DNA of 64,000 bases from Microbacterium sp. SLBN-146 (GCF_006715145.1 NZ_VFMR01000001.1:3100001-3164000), one strand, 5' to 3'. Counted from the stretch's first letter, positions 8,170 to 17,627 are shown. The notes: generated from the sequence alone by a model not told the origin. Made by a program: numbers and translations.

Positions 8170-9986
8170 GCACCGCCACTGTCACTGAGAAGCCCGAGGC
8201 GAAGGATAAGCCTCTCGGCGGCCGCTTCGTCGGGGCCACCGCGAACTATCTCGACGAAAGGACAAGCCTCTCCGGGATCGTCAAGGAGCTCGGCCGCAAG
8301 ATCTTCCCCGATCACTGGTCGTTCATGCTCGGCGAGATCGCGCTCTGGAGCTTCGTCGTCGTCCTTCTGTCGGGGACCTTCCTGACCTTCTTCTTCCAGG
8401 CGTCGATGGTCGAGACGCACTACTACGGCGCCTACCTCCCCATGCGTGGCATCGAGATGTCCGCCGCCATGGAGTCGACGCTGCGTATCTCGTTCGACAT
8501 CCGCGGCGGCCTGCTCGTCCGGCAGATCCACCACTGGGCTGCGCTCGTCTTCGTCGCCGGCATCGGTGTGCACATGCTGCGCGTCTTCTTCACCGGCGCC
8601 TTCCGCAAGCCGCGCGAGCTGAACTGGGTCATCGGATTCATTCTCTTCATCCTCGCGATGGCCGAGGGCTTCACGGGATACTCGCTCCCCGACGACCTGC
8701 TGTCGGGCAACGGCCTGCGGATCATCGACGGAATGATCAAGGGCATCCCGCTCATCGGTACATGGACGTCGTTCCTGCTCTTCGGCGGCGAGTTCCCCGG
8801 TACCGACATCGTCGGACGCCTCTACACGCTGCACATCCTGCTGCTGCCTCTGATCCTCATCGGCCTCCTGGTGCTCCACCTCATGCTGATGATCATCAAC
8901 AAGCACACGCAGTTCGCCGGCCCGGGTCGGACGAACAGCAACGTCGTCGGCTACCCGATGCTGCCCGTGTATGCATCGAAGATGGGTGGATTCTTCTTCA
9001 TTGTTTTCGGCGTGATCGTGCTGATCGCTTCGCTGTTCACGATCAACCCGGTCTGGAACTACGGCCCGTACGACCCCTCCCCCGTCTCGGCGGGAACCCA
9101 GCCCGACTGGTACATCGGCTTCGCTGACGGCGCGCTGCGACTCGTTCCCCCGCACCTGGAGAGCGTGATCTTCGACCACACGTGGTCGTGGAACATTTTG
9201 CTGCCGCTCGGAGTCCTCGCAGTCTTCATCCTGATCGTGCTGGTCTACCCCTTCATCGAGGCGTGGATCACGGGCGACAAGCGTGAGCACCACATCGCGC
9301 AGCGTCCCCGCAACGCCGCAACGCGTACGGCCGTCGGCGCCGCGGGCGTGACGTTCTACGCAGTCCTGTGGGCTGCCGCGTCGTCCGACATCATCGCGAC
9401 GCACTTCTGGCTCACGATGGAGGGCGTCATCCACTCTCTCCAGGCGGCGCTCATCCTCGGCCCGATCATCGCCTACTTCGTCACGAAGCGCATCTGCATC
9501 GCGCTCCAGAAGAAGGACCGCGAGATCGCACTGCACGGGTACGAGTCCGGACGCATCGTGCGCCTTCCCGGTGGCGAGTACATCGAGGTGCACCAGCCCG
9601 TCGACGAGTACGAGCGCTTCAAGCTGGTCGACTTCGAGGTCTACGAACCGCTCGTCGTCCGGCCGAACACGAAGGGCCGCATCCCGTGGCACGAGAACGT
9701 GCGCGGGTCGATCTCGCGCTGGTTCTTCGAGGATCGCCTGTCTCCCGTCACTCAGTCGGAGATCGATGCAGCGGTTGCCCACCAGCACCACGAGCTCGAG
9801 CACATCGCCGCGGAAGAGGATGCCGAGATCCAGGGCGCTCACGAGCGCGCAGGCGTTCCCGATGCGCCCCACGTGCCCATCGACGACGGCCACAACTCCG
9901 AGACTGCAGTGCGGCCGTCGAACGTCATCATCCCCGACGAGGGCACCTCGAAGCCCAAGAAGGGTGACAAGAACACGGACGCCTGA
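8166..9986 (+). CDS. qcrB: Cytochrome bc1 complex cytochrome b subunit
   Basis: 606 residues from TTG 8166, which overlaps the qcrA stop as TTGA; upstream in-frame codons would lie deep inside qcrA. The cytochrome b core spans about residues 45-430 with RQIHHWAALVFV and GFTGYSLPDDLL. The last 150 residues are a soluble, Glu/His-rich tail (HQHHELEHIAAEEDAE) typical of actinobacterial QcrB. It binds two b haems and oxidises menaquinol. A perfect hairpin follows the stop codon. Confidence 0.95.
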   Translation: MSTATVTEKPEAKDKPLGGRFVGATANYLDERTSLSGIVKELGRKIFPDHWSFMLGEIALWSFVVVLLSGTFLTFFFQASMVETHYYGAYLPMRGIEMSAAMESTLRISFDIRGGLLVRQIHHWAALVFVAGIGVHMLRVFFTGAFRKPRELNWVIGFILFILAMAEGFTGYSLPDDLLSGNGLRIIDGMIKGIPLIGTWTSFLLFGGEFPGTDIVGRLYTLHILLLPLILIGLLVLHLMLMIINKHTQFAGPGRTNSNVVGYPMLPVYASKMGGFFFIVFGVIVLIASLFTINPVWNYGPYDPSPVSAGTQPDWYIGFADGALRLVPPHLESVIFDHTWSWNILLPLGVLAVFILIVLVYPFIEAWITGDKREHHIAQRPRNAATRTAVGAAGVTFYAVLWAAASSDIIATHFWLTMEGVIHSLQAALILGPIIAYFVTKRICIALQKKDREIALHGYESGRIVRLPGGEYIEVHQPVDEYERFKLVDFEVYEPLVVRPNTKGRIPWHENVRGSISRWFFEDRLSPVTQSEIDAAVAHQHHELEHIAAEEDAEIQGAHERAGVPDAPHVPIDDGHNSETAVRPSNVIIPDEGTSKPKKGDKNTDA

Positions 9987-10006
9987 CCAGCGTCACGCAC
10001 GACGGG

Positions 10007-10050
10007 ATGCCCCGTGACCATCAGCCTCTCGGCGGATCGTCACGGGGCAT
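10007..10050 (+). terminator. Terminator hairpin after qcrB
   Basis: A perfect 12-bp stem ATGCCCCGTGAC / GTCACGGGGCAT encloses a 20-nt loop, 20 bp after the qcrB stop. There is no T-run, so it may act by structure alone, as is common in actinobacteria. Confidence 0.65.
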
Positions 10051-10073
10051 TCGCGTGCACCGGCATCGACGGC

Positions 10074-10130
10074 CGAGAAGACCCAAACTGCTGCGTCTCG
10101 TCTCCGAATAGCGCATTCCGCGTCTTCTCG
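10074..10130. repeat. Palindromic intergenic repeat, family A copy 1
   Basis: CGAGAAGAC (10074-10082) pairs with GTCTTCTCG (10122-10130). The left side continues into CCAAACTGCTG, shared exactly with copy 2. The inner part of the right arm has diverged. Confidence 0.6.
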
Positions 10131-10169
10131 CCCGAGTCCCGTCGCCCACGTCAGGCGTCGCCCATCTTG

Positions 10170-10228
10170 GCGAAAAGACCCAAACTGCTGGATACCGCTT
10201 ACGGAATGCGCAGTTCGGGTCTTCTCGC
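10170..10228. repeat. Palindromic intergenic repeat, family A copy 2
   Basis: GCGAAAAGACCCAAACTGC (10170-10188) pairs with GCAGTTCGGGTCTTCTCGC (10210-10228), 17 of 19 positions, around a 21-nt centre. It shares AAGACCCAAACTGCTG and the GTCTTCTCGC end with copy 1. Confidence 0.7.
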
Positions 10229-10346
10229 AATACTGCTGAGCCCAGGACGGATGGCGCCGCGGAACCTACGGCGCGGGATGCACGGATCGGCAGGATCGCG
10301 ACGACGCCTGTCGGTCGGACGCCGCACCATGGACGCGCGACGCGCC

Positions 10347-10352
10347 TAGGCT
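10347..10352 (+). promoter_or_regulatory. -10 box TAGGCT of rhodanese gene
   Basis: TAGGCT ends 6 nt before ATG 10359, so the message is probably leaderless. Confidence 0.5.
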
Positions 10353-10358
10353 GACGGC

Positions 10359-10775
10359 ATGACGACGGATGCTGCACACTACTTCGCCACCAAGCTCGCC
10401 CACGAGACGGACGCATCGGATGTCTACGCCGCGCAGAAGGCGGACGAGGACTTCATTCTCGTCGATGTGCGCGGCGACGAGGCATGGAGACAGGGCCGCA
10501 TCACGGGCGCCATCCACATTCCTTACGCCCAGATCGCGCAAAGAGCCGCCACCGAGATTTCTCCGGGAACGCCGGTCGTCGTCTACTGCTGGAGCCCCGG
10601 CTGCAACGCCGGCGCCAAGGGAGCTTTCGAGTTCGCTCGGCTCGGCTACTCGGTCAAAGAGATGATCGGCGGCTACGAGTACTGGGTGCGAGAAGGGCAG
10701 CCCACGGAGAACGATGAGGGACCGCTCCCCCGTGTCTTCGATCCGCAAGTGATGGTCGTGCACGACAAGTCGTGA
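10359..10775 (+). CDS. Rhodanese-like domain protein
   Basis: 138 residues, a single rhodanese domain. The CDC25/rhodanese N-motif is LVDVRGDEAWRQGRITGAIHIPY (residues 34-56), and the active-site loop is VVYCWSPGCNAGAKGA with the catalytic Cys at about residue 72. It probably transfers sulfane sulfur or binds a persulfide in the cytoplasm; the acceptor is unknown. It sits alone between the converging qcr and cta clusters and has its own leaderless promoter. Confidence 0.85.
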   Translation: MTTDAAHYFATKLAHETDASDVYAAQKADEDFILVDVRGDEAWRQGRITGAIHIPYAQIAQRAATEISPGTPVVVYCWSPGCNAGAKGAFEFARLGYSVKEMIGGYEYWVREGQPTENDEGPLPRVFDPQVMVVHDKS

Positions 10776-10799
10776 ATGACGTTCCTGCGAACAAAGAAA

Positions 10800-10832
10800 A
10801 GCGATCCGGGCGCGACGTGCGCCCGGATCGCT
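10800..10832 (-). terminator. Intrinsic terminator of ctaC-ctaD-ctaF, probably bidirectional
   Basis: A perfect 14-bp stem AGCGATCCGGGCGC / GCGCCCGGATCGCT encloses the 5-nt loop GACGT. On the minus strand it is followed by TTTTCTTTG, a classic intrinsic terminator. On the plus strand it lies just after the rhodanese gene and can stop that message too. Confidence 0.85.
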
Positions 10833-10866
10833 CTCTGCAAACTAGCGGCAGAAGTTCATCGCGTCA

Positions 10867-11331
10867 TCAGCGCGCAAAGTAGCCGCGGTAGTACTCGTAG
10901 ACCCATCCCACGATGGCGACCACGAAGATGGCGATGCCGATCGGGAACATCCACACACCCACCGCGAGACCGAGGATCGCGATGCCCGCAGCACCGGCGA
11001 GAACGATCGGCCACCAGGACCACGGGCTGAACTCGCCCAGTTCGGGGTCACCATCGTCGATGTCCGCCGTCAGAGTGTCTTCGGGGAGCTCGCCGCCCTG
11101 GGCCTTGTGCACGCGACCGATATAGAAGGCGATGAAGACCGACATGAGCGTCACGAAGAGCAGCGCTGTCGACCCGACCCACTCGACGGAGAGGGCGATG
11201 GTGGTACCGAGCTGCTGCCCTCCCGTCGCATTGGTGTCCCAATGCGCGATCAGGTTCCAGACGGTGTAGAGGATGGTCGTCAGAAGGAAGAACCCGCTGA
11301 GGAGCCACCACATCCGTGTGTTGGTGCGCAC
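10867..11331 (-). CDS. ctaF: Cytochrome c oxidase subunit 4 (actinobacterial)
   Basis: 154 residues with four TM helices: about 7-27 and 47-69, then 109-125 and 128-145 after a soluble link rich in acidic residues (ELPEDTLTADIDDGDPELGE). It matches the actinobacteria-specific CtaF subunit, which stabilises the aa3 oxidase. The ctaD stop codon directly abuts its start codon (no gap), indicating one operon. Confidence 0.92.
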   Translation of the reverse strand: MRTNTRMWWLLSGFFLLTTILYTVWNLIAHWDTNATGGQQLGTTIALSVEWVGSTALLFVTLMSVFIAFYIGRVHKAQGGELPEDTLTADIDDGDPELGEFSPWSWWPIVLAGAAGIAILGLAVGVWMFPIGIAIFVVAIVGWVYEYYRGYFAR

Positions 11332-13095
11332 TTACTTGACCTTTCCCTCGTCGAGGTCGTAAGCGGGCGCATCGGGCGCGTCCTTCGCGGGGCCCACACC
11401 GACCGGCACGCCGGCCTCGGGGTGGTTGAGATCGAAGGCCGGACGCTCGCTGCGGATGCGCGGGATCGACGTGAAGTTGTGGCGAGGAGGCGGGCACGAC
11501 GTCGCCCACTCGAGCGAGCCGCCGTAGCCCCACGGGTCGTTGACGGTGACCTTGGGTGCCTTGCGTGCCGTGATCCAGACGTTGAACAGGAAGGGGATCA
11601 TGGACGCGCCCAGGATGATCGCACCGATTGTCGAGAGCTGGTTCTGCCACGTCCATCCATCAGCGGCGGAGTAGTCGGCGTAACGGCGGACCATGCCGTC
11701 GACGCCGAGCCAGTGCTGGACGAGGAACGTCATGTGGAACCCGATGAAAAGCATCCAGAAGTGCACCATGCCGAGACGCTCGTTGAGCATGCGGCCGGTC
11801 CACTTCGGCCACCAGAAGTAGAAGCCCGCGAACATCGCGAAGACGACGGTGCCGAAGACGACGTAGTGGAAGTGCGCTACGACGAAGTACGAGTCGGAGA
11901 GGTGGAAGTCGAGCGGCGGCGAAGCGAGGATGACGCCCGTCAGGCCACCGAAGACGAAGGAGACGAGGAACCCGAGCGAGAACATCATGGGGGTCTCGAA
12001 TGTCACCGAGCCTCGCCACATCGTTCCGATCCAGTTGAAGATCTTCACACCGGTCGGCACGGCGATGAGCATCGTCATGAGGGCGAAGAACGGCAGAAGC
12101 ACGGCGCCCGTGACGTACATGTGGTGCGCCCAGACCGCGACGGAGAGCGCAGCGATCGCGATCGTCGCGTAGACGAGGGTCTTGTACCCGAAGATCGGCT
12201 TGCGGCTGAAGACCGGCAGCACTTCGGAGATGATGCCGAAGAACGGCAACGCGATGATGTACACCTCGGGGTGTCCGAAGAACCAGAACAGGTGCTGCCA
12301 CAGGAGCACGCCGCCGTTCTGCGGGTCGTAGATGTGTGCTCCGAGCACGCGGTCCGCGGCAGCGGCGAGGATGGCCGCGGCGAGGACGGGGAACGCCATC
12401 AGGATCAGGATGCTCGTGACGAGCGTGTTCCACGAGAAGATCGGCATGCGCCACATCGTCATGCCGGGAGCGCGCATCGTGATGATCGTGGTGATGAAGT
12501 TCACGGCACCGAGGATGGTACCGAAACCGCTCATGCCCAGACCGAGCATCCAGAGGTTTCCACCGATACCCGGCGAGAAGGTCGCACTCGCGAGCGGCTG
12601 ATAGGCGAACCAGCCGAACGACGCCGCGCCCTGCGGAGTCAGGAAGCCCGCGACCGCGATCGTCGAACCGAACAGGAACAGCCAGAACGCGAAGGCGTTC
12701 AAGCGCGGGAACGCGACGTCGGGTGCACCGATCTGCAGCGGCAGGATGGCGTTGGCGAAGCCCGCGAAGAGCGGCGTCGCGAACATCAGCAGCATGATCG
12801 TGCCGTGCATCGTGAAGAGCTGGTTGTACTGCTCTTTCGTCGGGATGATCTGCATGCCGGGCTCGAAGAGCTCCGCGCGGATGATGAGGGCCATCACGCC
12901 ACCGAGCATGAAGAAGATGACCGACGCGATCAGATACATGTACCCGATCGTCTTGTGGTCAGTGGAGGTGATCCACTTGACGACGATGTTGCCCTTCTGC
13001 TCGACGCGGCTCGAGCTCAGCAGAGCGGCCTGTCGGGGCGGGAGGGTCGTCGGGCGACCCGGAGTCGCCTCGTTGAGGGGAAGTGTCGTCGCCAT
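11332..13095 (-). CDS. ctaD: Cytochrome c oxidase subunit I
   Basis: 587 residues from ATG 13095 ([13 protein letters not shown]). It has 12 TM helices with the haem-copper signature [38 protein letters not shown] and [17 protein letters not shown], the His ligands of haem a, haem a3 and CuB. It reduces O2 and pumps protons. It lies 2 bp after the ctaC stop. The extended Pro-rich C-terminus ([19 protein letters not shown]) is usual for the group. Confidence 0.97.
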   Translation of the reverse strand: MATTLPLNEATPGRPTTLPPRQAALLSSSRVEQKGNIVVKWITSTDHKTIGYMYLIASVIFFMLGGVMALIIRAELFEPGMQIIPTKEQYNQLFTMHGTIMLLMFATPLFAGFANAILPLQIGAPDVAFPRLNAFAFWLFLFGSTIAVAGFLTPQGAASFGWFAYQPLASATFSPGIGGNLWMLGLGMSGFGTILGAVNFITTIITMRAPGMTMWRMPIFSWNTLVTSILILMAFPVLAAAILAAAADRVLGAHIYDPQNGGVLLWQHLFWFFGHPEVYIIALPFFGIISEVLPVFSRKPIFGYKTLVYATIAIAALSVAVWAHHMYVTGAVLLPFFALMTMLIAVPTGVKIFNWIGTMWRGSVTFETPMMFSLGFLVSFVFGGLTGVILASPPLDFHLSDSYFVVAHFHYVVFGTVVFAMFAGFYFWWPKWTGRMLNERLGMVHFWMLFIGFHMTFLVQHWLGVDGMVRRYADYSAADGWTWQNQLSTIGAIILGASMIPFLFNVWITARKAPKVTVNDPWGYGGSLEWATSCPPPRHNFTSIPRIRSERPAFDLNHPEAGVPVGVGPAKDAPDAPAYDLDEGKVK

Positions 13096-13097
13096 GG

Positions 13098-13985
13098 TCA
13101 GTGGTCTCCCTCGGATGCGGGAGCGCCCGTCCCGGGCGCGTTCTGAAGTCGGTCGTACGCGTCGTTGATGTCGCCGGTCTGACCTGCGGCTTCGAGCGTC
13201 TGGAGGTAGTCCTCGTACTCGTCCTCGCTGACGACCTTGACGTTGAAGAGCATCATCGAGTGATATTCGCCGCAGAGCTCTGCGCACTTGCCGGCGTACT
13301 CACCCTCGCGGGTCGGCGTGAAGGACCAGTAGTTGTCCTTGCCGATGTACATGTCCTTCTTGTAGAGGAAGTCGATGATCCAGAAGGAGTGGATGACGTC
13401 GCGCGACTGGAGCTTGATCTTGACGGTCTTGTCGACCGGCAGGTACAGCGTGGGCAGCTCGCTGACGACGTCGCCGGCGTCGTTGGTCTGAGCTTGAACG
13501 CCCATCGACCAGACGGTGTCGTCTTCGGAGTCGCCGTTGTACTGGAAGTCCCACGCCCACTGCTTGCCGATCGCGACGATCGAGACGTCGGGATCTTCCG
13601 TCTGGGTCTCGAGGATCGTCTGGTCACGCGCCGTGAAGGCGAAGAAGCCGATGACGAGGATCAACGGCACGACCGTGTAGAAGATCTCGATGGGCATGTT
13701 GTAGCGAAGCTGGACGGGAAGGCCCGTCTGCCCGCGGCGGCGACGGTAGGCGATCGCCGCCCATCCCATGAGACCCCATGTGATGACGCCGACGGCGAGG
13801 AGGACGATCCACGAATTGACCCACAGGCCGGAGACCATCTCGGTCTGATTCGTGGTGGGGGTGCCGTCCTCGATGAAGCCCGGCAGATAGCCGTTGAGCT
13901 CCGTCGGGGTGCAACCGGCGAGAACCGCCGCCGTTGCGATCCCGAGCGGGAGAACGGCCCAGCGGAGGCGTCGTTTCGAGGGCAC
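13098..13985 (-). CDS. ctaC: Cytochrome c oxidase subunit II
   Basis: 295 residues from GTG 13985. The N-terminus carries a lipobox LAGC (C25), then two TM helices and a cupredoxin domain. The CuA ligand motif is [12 protein letters not shown], with a distal His in IHSFWIID. It accepts electrons from QcrC. A GGAAAGG ribosome site precedes the GTG by 6 nt, and a TAGACT box lies 36 nt upstream. It is the first gene of ctaC-ctaD-ctaF. Confidence 0.96.
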   Translation of the reverse strand: MPSKRRLRWAVLPLGIATAAVLAGCTPTELNGYLPGFIEDGTPTTNQTEMVSGLWVNSWIVLLAVGVITWGLMGWAAIAYRRRRGQTGLPVQLRYNMPIEIFYTVVPLILVIGFFAFTARDQTILETQTEDPDVSIVAIGKQWAWDFQYNGDSEDDTVWSMGVQAQTNDAGDVVSELPTLYLPVDKTVKIKLQSRDVIHSFWIIDFLYKKDMYIGKDNYWSFTPTREGEYAGKCAELCGEYHSMMLFNVKVVSEDEYEDYLQTLEAAGQTGDINDAYDRLQNAPGTGAPASEGDH

Positions 13986-14021
13986 GGTGCACCTTTCCGG
14001 GTCGCGAATGTGTCTTGGTCC

Positions 14022-14027
14022 AGTCTA
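14022..14027 (-). promoter_or_regulatory. -10 box TAGACT of ctaC
   Basis: TAGACT on the minus strand, 36 nt before GTG 13985, leaves a leader of about 29 nt that holds the ribosome site. No clear -35 is seen. Confidence 0.45.
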
Positions 14028-14089
14028 GAGCAAGCGCCCAGACGATTCAGGCCATCCACCCAGCTTGTCGAGTCGCGCGAACACGAAAA

Positions 14090-14128
14090 AGCCGGACCCG
14101 GGCCGCGAAAAAGCGGTCGGGTCCGGCT
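14090..14128 (-). terminator. Intrinsic terminator of erpA
   Basis: The 11-bp outer stem AGCCGGACCCG / CGGGTCCGGCT encloses a smaller hairpin, CCGC-GAAAAA-GCGG. On the minus strand it is followed by TTTTTC. It lies 12 bp after the erpA stop. Confidence 0.85.
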
Positions 14129-14139
14129 CGTGATCCACG

Positions 14140-14505
14140 TCAGTGGAAGCTGTCACCGCAGGCGCAGCTCCCCGCGGCATTGGGGTTGTCGATCGTGAAG
14201 CCCTGCTCGGAGATCGTGTCCTTGAAATCGATGGTCGCGCCGTCGAGGTACGGCACGCTCATGTCGTCCACGATGACCTCGACGCCGTCGAAGTCGACCG
14301 CCTGGTCGCCCTCGAGGTAGCGCTCGTCGAAGTAGAGCTGGTAGATCAGGCCGCTGCATCCGCCGGGCTGGACGGCGACGCGAAGGCGAAGGTCATCGCG
14401 TCCCTCCTGCTCGAGGAGCGTGCGCACCTTCAGGGCTGCGGCGTCGGTGAGAAGCACGCCGTGGGCGCGCGTCGTCTGGTCGGTCGACAGTGCGGTGTCG
14501 GTCAT
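14140..14505 (-). CDS. erpA: Iron-sulfur cluster insertion/A-type carrier protein
   Basis: 121 residues of the HesB/IscA/ErpA fold. The three Cys that bind the cluster are in GGCSGLIYQ and CACGDSFH at the extreme C-terminus. It carries Fe-S clusters to target proteins in the cytoplasm; the Rieske and other Fe-S enzymes nearby are reasonable clients. It is a single-gene unit with a good ribosome site (GGAGG, 7 nt spacing) and its own terminator. Confidence 0.92.
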   Translation of the reverse strand: MTDTALSTDQTTRAHGVLLTDAAALKVRTLLEQEGRDDLRLRVAVQPGGCSGLIYQLYFDERYLEGDQAVDFDGVEVIVDDMSVPYLDGATIDFKDTISEQGFTIDNPNAAGSCACGDSFH

Positions 14506-14537
14506 GTGCGTCCTCCAAAGAGCGTGCGGATGCCACG

Positions 14538-14543
14538 ATTCTA
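14538..14543 (-). promoter_or_regulatory. -10 box TAGAAT of erpA
   Basis: TAGAAT on the minus strand leaves a leader of about 25 nt, including the GGAGG ribosome site of erpA. Confidence 0.45.
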
Positions 14544-14591
14544 CGCCCAGCTATAGCCCAACGGCGTGGAACCACGACGAATCGGGCGGCG

Positions 14592-15986
14592 TCAGCCGTC
14601 CCGCCGGTCGAGCTTCTCGAGGAGCAGCGCTTCGGCGATGAGGGCGTGCCGGAACGTATCGAGGTGAAGTGACTCGTTGGGGCTGTGCGCACGCGCGTGG
14701 GGATCCTCGACGCCCGTGACGAGGATCTGAGCGTCGGGGAATTCGCGCACGAGGTCGGCGATGAACGGGATGGAGCCGCCGACACCGAGGTCGACGGCCG
14801 CCACGCCGTAGCCCTCTTCGAGGGCGTCTCGCGCCGCGGTGACGGCCCAGCCACTCGTGTCGACGAGGAAGCCGTCACCGAGGTCAAGGTCGTCAAAGCT
14901 CAGTCGAGCCCCGAAGGGGGCGTGCGCGCGCAAGTGCGCCTCGATGGCGGTGTAGGCCTCACGCGCTGACTGGCCGGGGGCGACACGCGCACTGATCACG
15001 ACCGAGACCTCGGGCGTGAGGGTGTTGGAGGCGTTGACGACCGTGGGGACATTCATTCCCGTGACGGTGACGGACGGCTTGTTCCAGATCCGGCTCAGGA
15101 TCGTGCCGTCGCCGATCGGCCGCACCCCCTCGGAGAGACCGGCCTCGTCGCGCAGCGTCGCCTCCGAGTACTCGGGTGTCGCGGCGTCCCTCTCGAGGAG
15201 ACCCGCGACGGCGACCGACCCGTCCTCGTTCCACAGTGAAGCGAGCAGGCGGATCGCGGCCATGGTCGCATCGGGGACGGCCCCGCCGAACATCCCCGAA
15301 TGCGAGGCGTGCTCGAGAGTGCGTACGGTCATCGTGAAGCGCACGTTGCCGCGGAGCGAAACCGTCAGCGCGGGTGTGCGCGCGTCCCAATTGCCCGAGT
15401 CCGCCACGACGATGACGTCGGCGCGCAGCACGTCGGCGTTGTCGGAGAGGAACTGTCCGAATGAACGCGAACCCGCCTCCTCCTCGCCCTCGATGAAGAG
15501 CGCGATACCGAGGTCGGTGTCGTCGCCGAGCGCCTCGGCGAACGCCCGCAGCGCGCCGATGTGCACCATGACGCCTGCCTTGTCGTCTGCCGCACCGCGC
15601 CCGTACAGACGCCCGTCCCGCACCGTCGGCTCGAAAGGCGGCGAGTCCCAGAGCGCGTCATCGCCCGTCGGCTGGACGTCATGATGCGCGTAGAGCAGGA
15701 TCGTCGGACGCCCGTTGCGCGCCGCACGGGTCGCCAGGACGGCCGGCATTCCGCGGCCCTCTTCGCCCGGAAGAGCCGCGTCGCGGATCTCGACACGGTC
15801 GAAGATCCCCACGCCCTCGGCGAGCTGCGCCACGGCCTCGGCGCTCCGCCGCACCTCCGACGGGTCGAACCCCGGGAAGGCGACCGAGGGGATGCGCACG
15901 AGGGAGCCGAGGTCGGCGAGTGCTGCGGGGATGCCGGCTGTCGCGGCATCCGTCACAGACTTCTGACGGGAAGGGTCTGATGTCAT
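14592..15986 (-). CDS. M20 family metallopeptidase (dipeptidase)
   Basis: 464 residues from ATG 15986. Zinc-site motifs of the M20 family are clear: LLYAHHDVQPTGD, YGRGAADDKAG and FIEGEEEAGS (catalytic Glu-Glu), followed by the dimerisation domain and the C-terminal His motif AHSPNES. The family cleaves dipeptides or N-acylated amino acids in the cytoplasm; exact specificity is not evident. The start is fixed by a TAAGAT box 7 nt upstream. It is divergent from the DUF3043 gene. Confidence 0.9.
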   Translation of the reverse strand: MTSDPSRQKSVTDAATAGIPAALADLGSLVRIPSVAFPGFDPSEVRRSAEAVAQLAEGVGIFDRVEIRDAALPGEEGRGMPAVLATRAARNGRPTILLYAHHDVQPTGDDALWDSPPFEPTVRDGRLYGRGAADDKAGVMVHIGALRAFAEALGDDTDLGIALFIEGEEEAGSRSFGQFLSDNADVLRADVIVVADSGNWDARTPALTVSLRGNVRFTMTVRTLEHASHSGMFGGAVPDATMAAIRLLASLWNEDGSVAVAGLLERDAATPEYSEATLRDEAGLSEGVRPIGDGTILSRIWNKPSVTVTGMNVPTVVNASNTLTPEVSVVISARVAPGQSAREAYTAIEAHLRAHAPFGARLSFDDLDLGDGFLVDTSGWAVTAARDALEEGYGVAAVDLGVGGSIPFIADLVREFPDAQILVTGVEDPHARAHSPNESLHLDTFRHALIAEALLLEKLDRRDG

Positions 15987-15993
15987 GCGGGTA

Positions 15994-15999
15994 ATCTTA
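15994..15999 (-). promoter_or_regulatory. -10 box TAAGAT of M20 peptidase
   Basis: TAAGAT on the minus strand ends 7 nt before ATG 15986, giving a leaderless message. Confidence 0.45.
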
Positions 16000-16032
16000 A
16001 GTCCACCCGCCGACGCAGTTCCGAGGATCACC

Positions 16033-16611
16033 GTGGCCAAGACTCCCGCAGCCCCCGCGCCGAAAGACGCTCCCACCGACGTCGACGCACCCGTTTCCGG
16101 TGCCGGAAAGGGGCGCGCGACTCCGACCCGCGCCGAGCGGGAAGCGGCGCGCAAGCGGCCGCTCGTACCGGATACGAAAGAGGCCAAGGCGCGCGCGCGC
16201 GCCGAGCTCGCGACTCAGCGCGAGAAGGCGCGCGTCGGCATGGCGGCCGGCGACGACCGCTTCCTCACGGCTCGCGATCGCGGGCCGCAGCGCCGATGGG
16301 TGCGCGACCTCATCGACTCGGGCTGGCACCTCGGCGAGGCAGTGATGCCCGCGATGGTCGTCGTCATCATCGCGACCTTCATCCCCGTCTACGGCATCCA
16401 GTTCTACTCGTTCATCGCACTGTGGATCTTCATCCTCTTCGTGATCGGCGACATGGTCATCACGTCGATCCGCGTCAAGCGCGCTGCGCGTGACAAGTGG
16501 GGCGACAAGATGGAGAAGGGCCTGGGCTGGTACGCCGCGATGCGCACGATCCAGATGCGGTTCCTCCGCCTCCCCAAGCCGCAGGTCAAGCGCGGGCAGC
16601 GTCCCGCCTGA
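16033..16611 (+). CDS. DUF3043 family membrane protein
   Basis: 192 residues from GTG 16033, chosen over ATG 15985 because GAGG lies 6 nt before the GTG and ATG 15985 overlaps the divergent gene. The N-terminal third is charged and basic (RAEREAARKRPLVPDTKEAKARARAEL). Two TM helices follow (about 104-124 and 127-147), then a basic tail. This is the actinobacterial DUF3043 family, of unknown function. The 3' end overlaps pyrD by 26 bp, tail to tail. Confidence 0.8.
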   Translation: MAKTPAAPAPKDAPTDVDAPVSGAGKGRATPTRAEREAARKRPLVPDTKEAKARARAELATQREKARVGMAAGDDRFLTARDRGPQRRWVRDLIDSGWHLGEAVMPAMVVVIIATFIPVYGIQFYSFIALWIFILFVIGDMVITSIRVKRAARDKWGDKMEKGLGWYAAMRTIQMRFLRLPKPQVKRGQRPA

Positions 16612-17620
16612 GCCCGCGGTTGATCTGGCGGCCCCATAAGGGACCGCGGTAGAGAAAGCCCGTGTAGCCCTGCACGAGGGTCGCGCCAGCATCGAGACGC
16701 TCTCGAACGTCTGACGCCGTCTCCACTCCCCCGACGGAGATGACACAGAAGTCGGCCGGAACGACGGCGCGCACGCGCCGGAGGACGTCGAGCGACCGTG
16801 CCGCCAGCGGGGCGCCCGACAGGCCGCCGTTGCCTGCGGCGGCGACCGTCGCGGCATCCGTCTTCAGGCCCTCGCGAGAGATCGTGGTGTTCGTCGCGAT
16901 GAGTCCCGCGAGCCCTACGTCGACGGCGAGGGCCGCGAGTGCGTCAACCTCGTCATCCGTGAGATCGGGAGCGATCTTGACGAGCAGCGGTGTGTCGCCC
17001 GCCGCGGCCCGCACCGTCTCGAGAAGAGGGCGGAGCGTTTCGGCTGCCTGGAGTCCGCGAAGGCCCGGTGTGTTCGGTGACGAGACGTTCACGACGAGAT
17101 AGTCGGCGAGCGGAGCGAGGAGGGTGGCGCTCCGTTCATAGTCGGCCGTCGCGTCACTCACATCGACGACACGACTCTTGCCGATGTTGACACCCAGGAT
17201 CGGCCTGTTGCGGCGCCTGCGGAGCTTCTCCAGACGACGCGCGGCCGCCTGGGCACCATGGTTGTTGAATCCCATGCGGTTGACGACGGCGCGGTCGGGA
17301 ATGAGACGGAAGAGTCGCGGACGCGGATTGCCGGCCTGCGGGATCGCCGTCACCGTGCCGACTTCGACGTGACCGAATCCGAGCGCCCACAGACCCTGGG
17401 CGCCTGTGACGTCCTTGTCGAAGCCGGCAGCAACACCGAACGGCGACTCGAATGTGAGCCCGAGAGCCGACGTGCGAAGTGACGCGTCGGGGCGAGCCAG
17501 AAGGCGCGGGGCCCACGCGAGCGGTCGGGTGCCGAGCATCCGGATGACGACCATCGCAGCGTGATGAGCGGACTCGGGATCCATGCGGGACAGAACTGTC
17601 CGGAAGAGAAGCGGATACAT
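16586..17620 (-). CDS. pyrD: Dihydroorotate dehydrogenase, quinone type
   Basis: 344 residues. It oxidises dihydroorotate to orotate in pyrimidine synthesis, using FMN and passing electrons to menaquinone. Class 2 features are the N-terminal membrane-associating helix (MYPLLFRTVLSRMDPESAHH), FGVAAGFDKD, NRMGFNNHG, VVNVSSPNTPGLR (catalytic Ser region) and VQGYTGFLYRGP. The start is set by the TAGCCT box 7 nt upstream, which includes the TAG stop of nrdR. Confidence 0.95.
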   Translation of the reverse strand: MYPLLFRTVLSRMDPESAHHAAMVVIRMLGTRPLAWAPRLLARPDASLRTSALGLTFESPFGVAAGFDKDVTGAQGLWALGFGHVEVGTVTAIPQAGNPRPRLFRLIPDRAVVNRMGFNNHGAQAAARRLEKLRRRRNRPILGVNIGKSRVVDVSDATADYERSATLLAPLADYLVVNVSSPNTPGLRGLQAAETLRPLLETVRAAAGDTPLLVKIAPDLTDDEVDALAALAVDVGLAGLIATNTTISREGLKTDAATVAAAGNGGLSGAPLAARSLDVLRRVRAVVPADFCVISVGGVETASDVRERLDAGATLVQGYTGFLYRGPLWGRQINRGLRRDAARA

Positions 17621-17627
17621 CGCTTCC

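Larger units (their letters stand above)
9987..10358. other. 372-bp intergenic region between qcrB and the rhodanese gene
   Basis: No coding frame with a plausible start or codon pattern is seen. It holds the qcrB terminator hairpin (10007-10050), two palindromic repeat copies (10074-10130 and 10170-10228) and, at the far end, the TAGGCT promoter of the rhodanese gene. I see nothing further in it. Confidence 0.6.

Noticed and set aside
11107..13146. Long plus-strand frame opposite ctaD
   Set aside because: Composition is Arg/Glu/Asp/His-rich shadow of a membrane-protein gene; no start signal or known domain.
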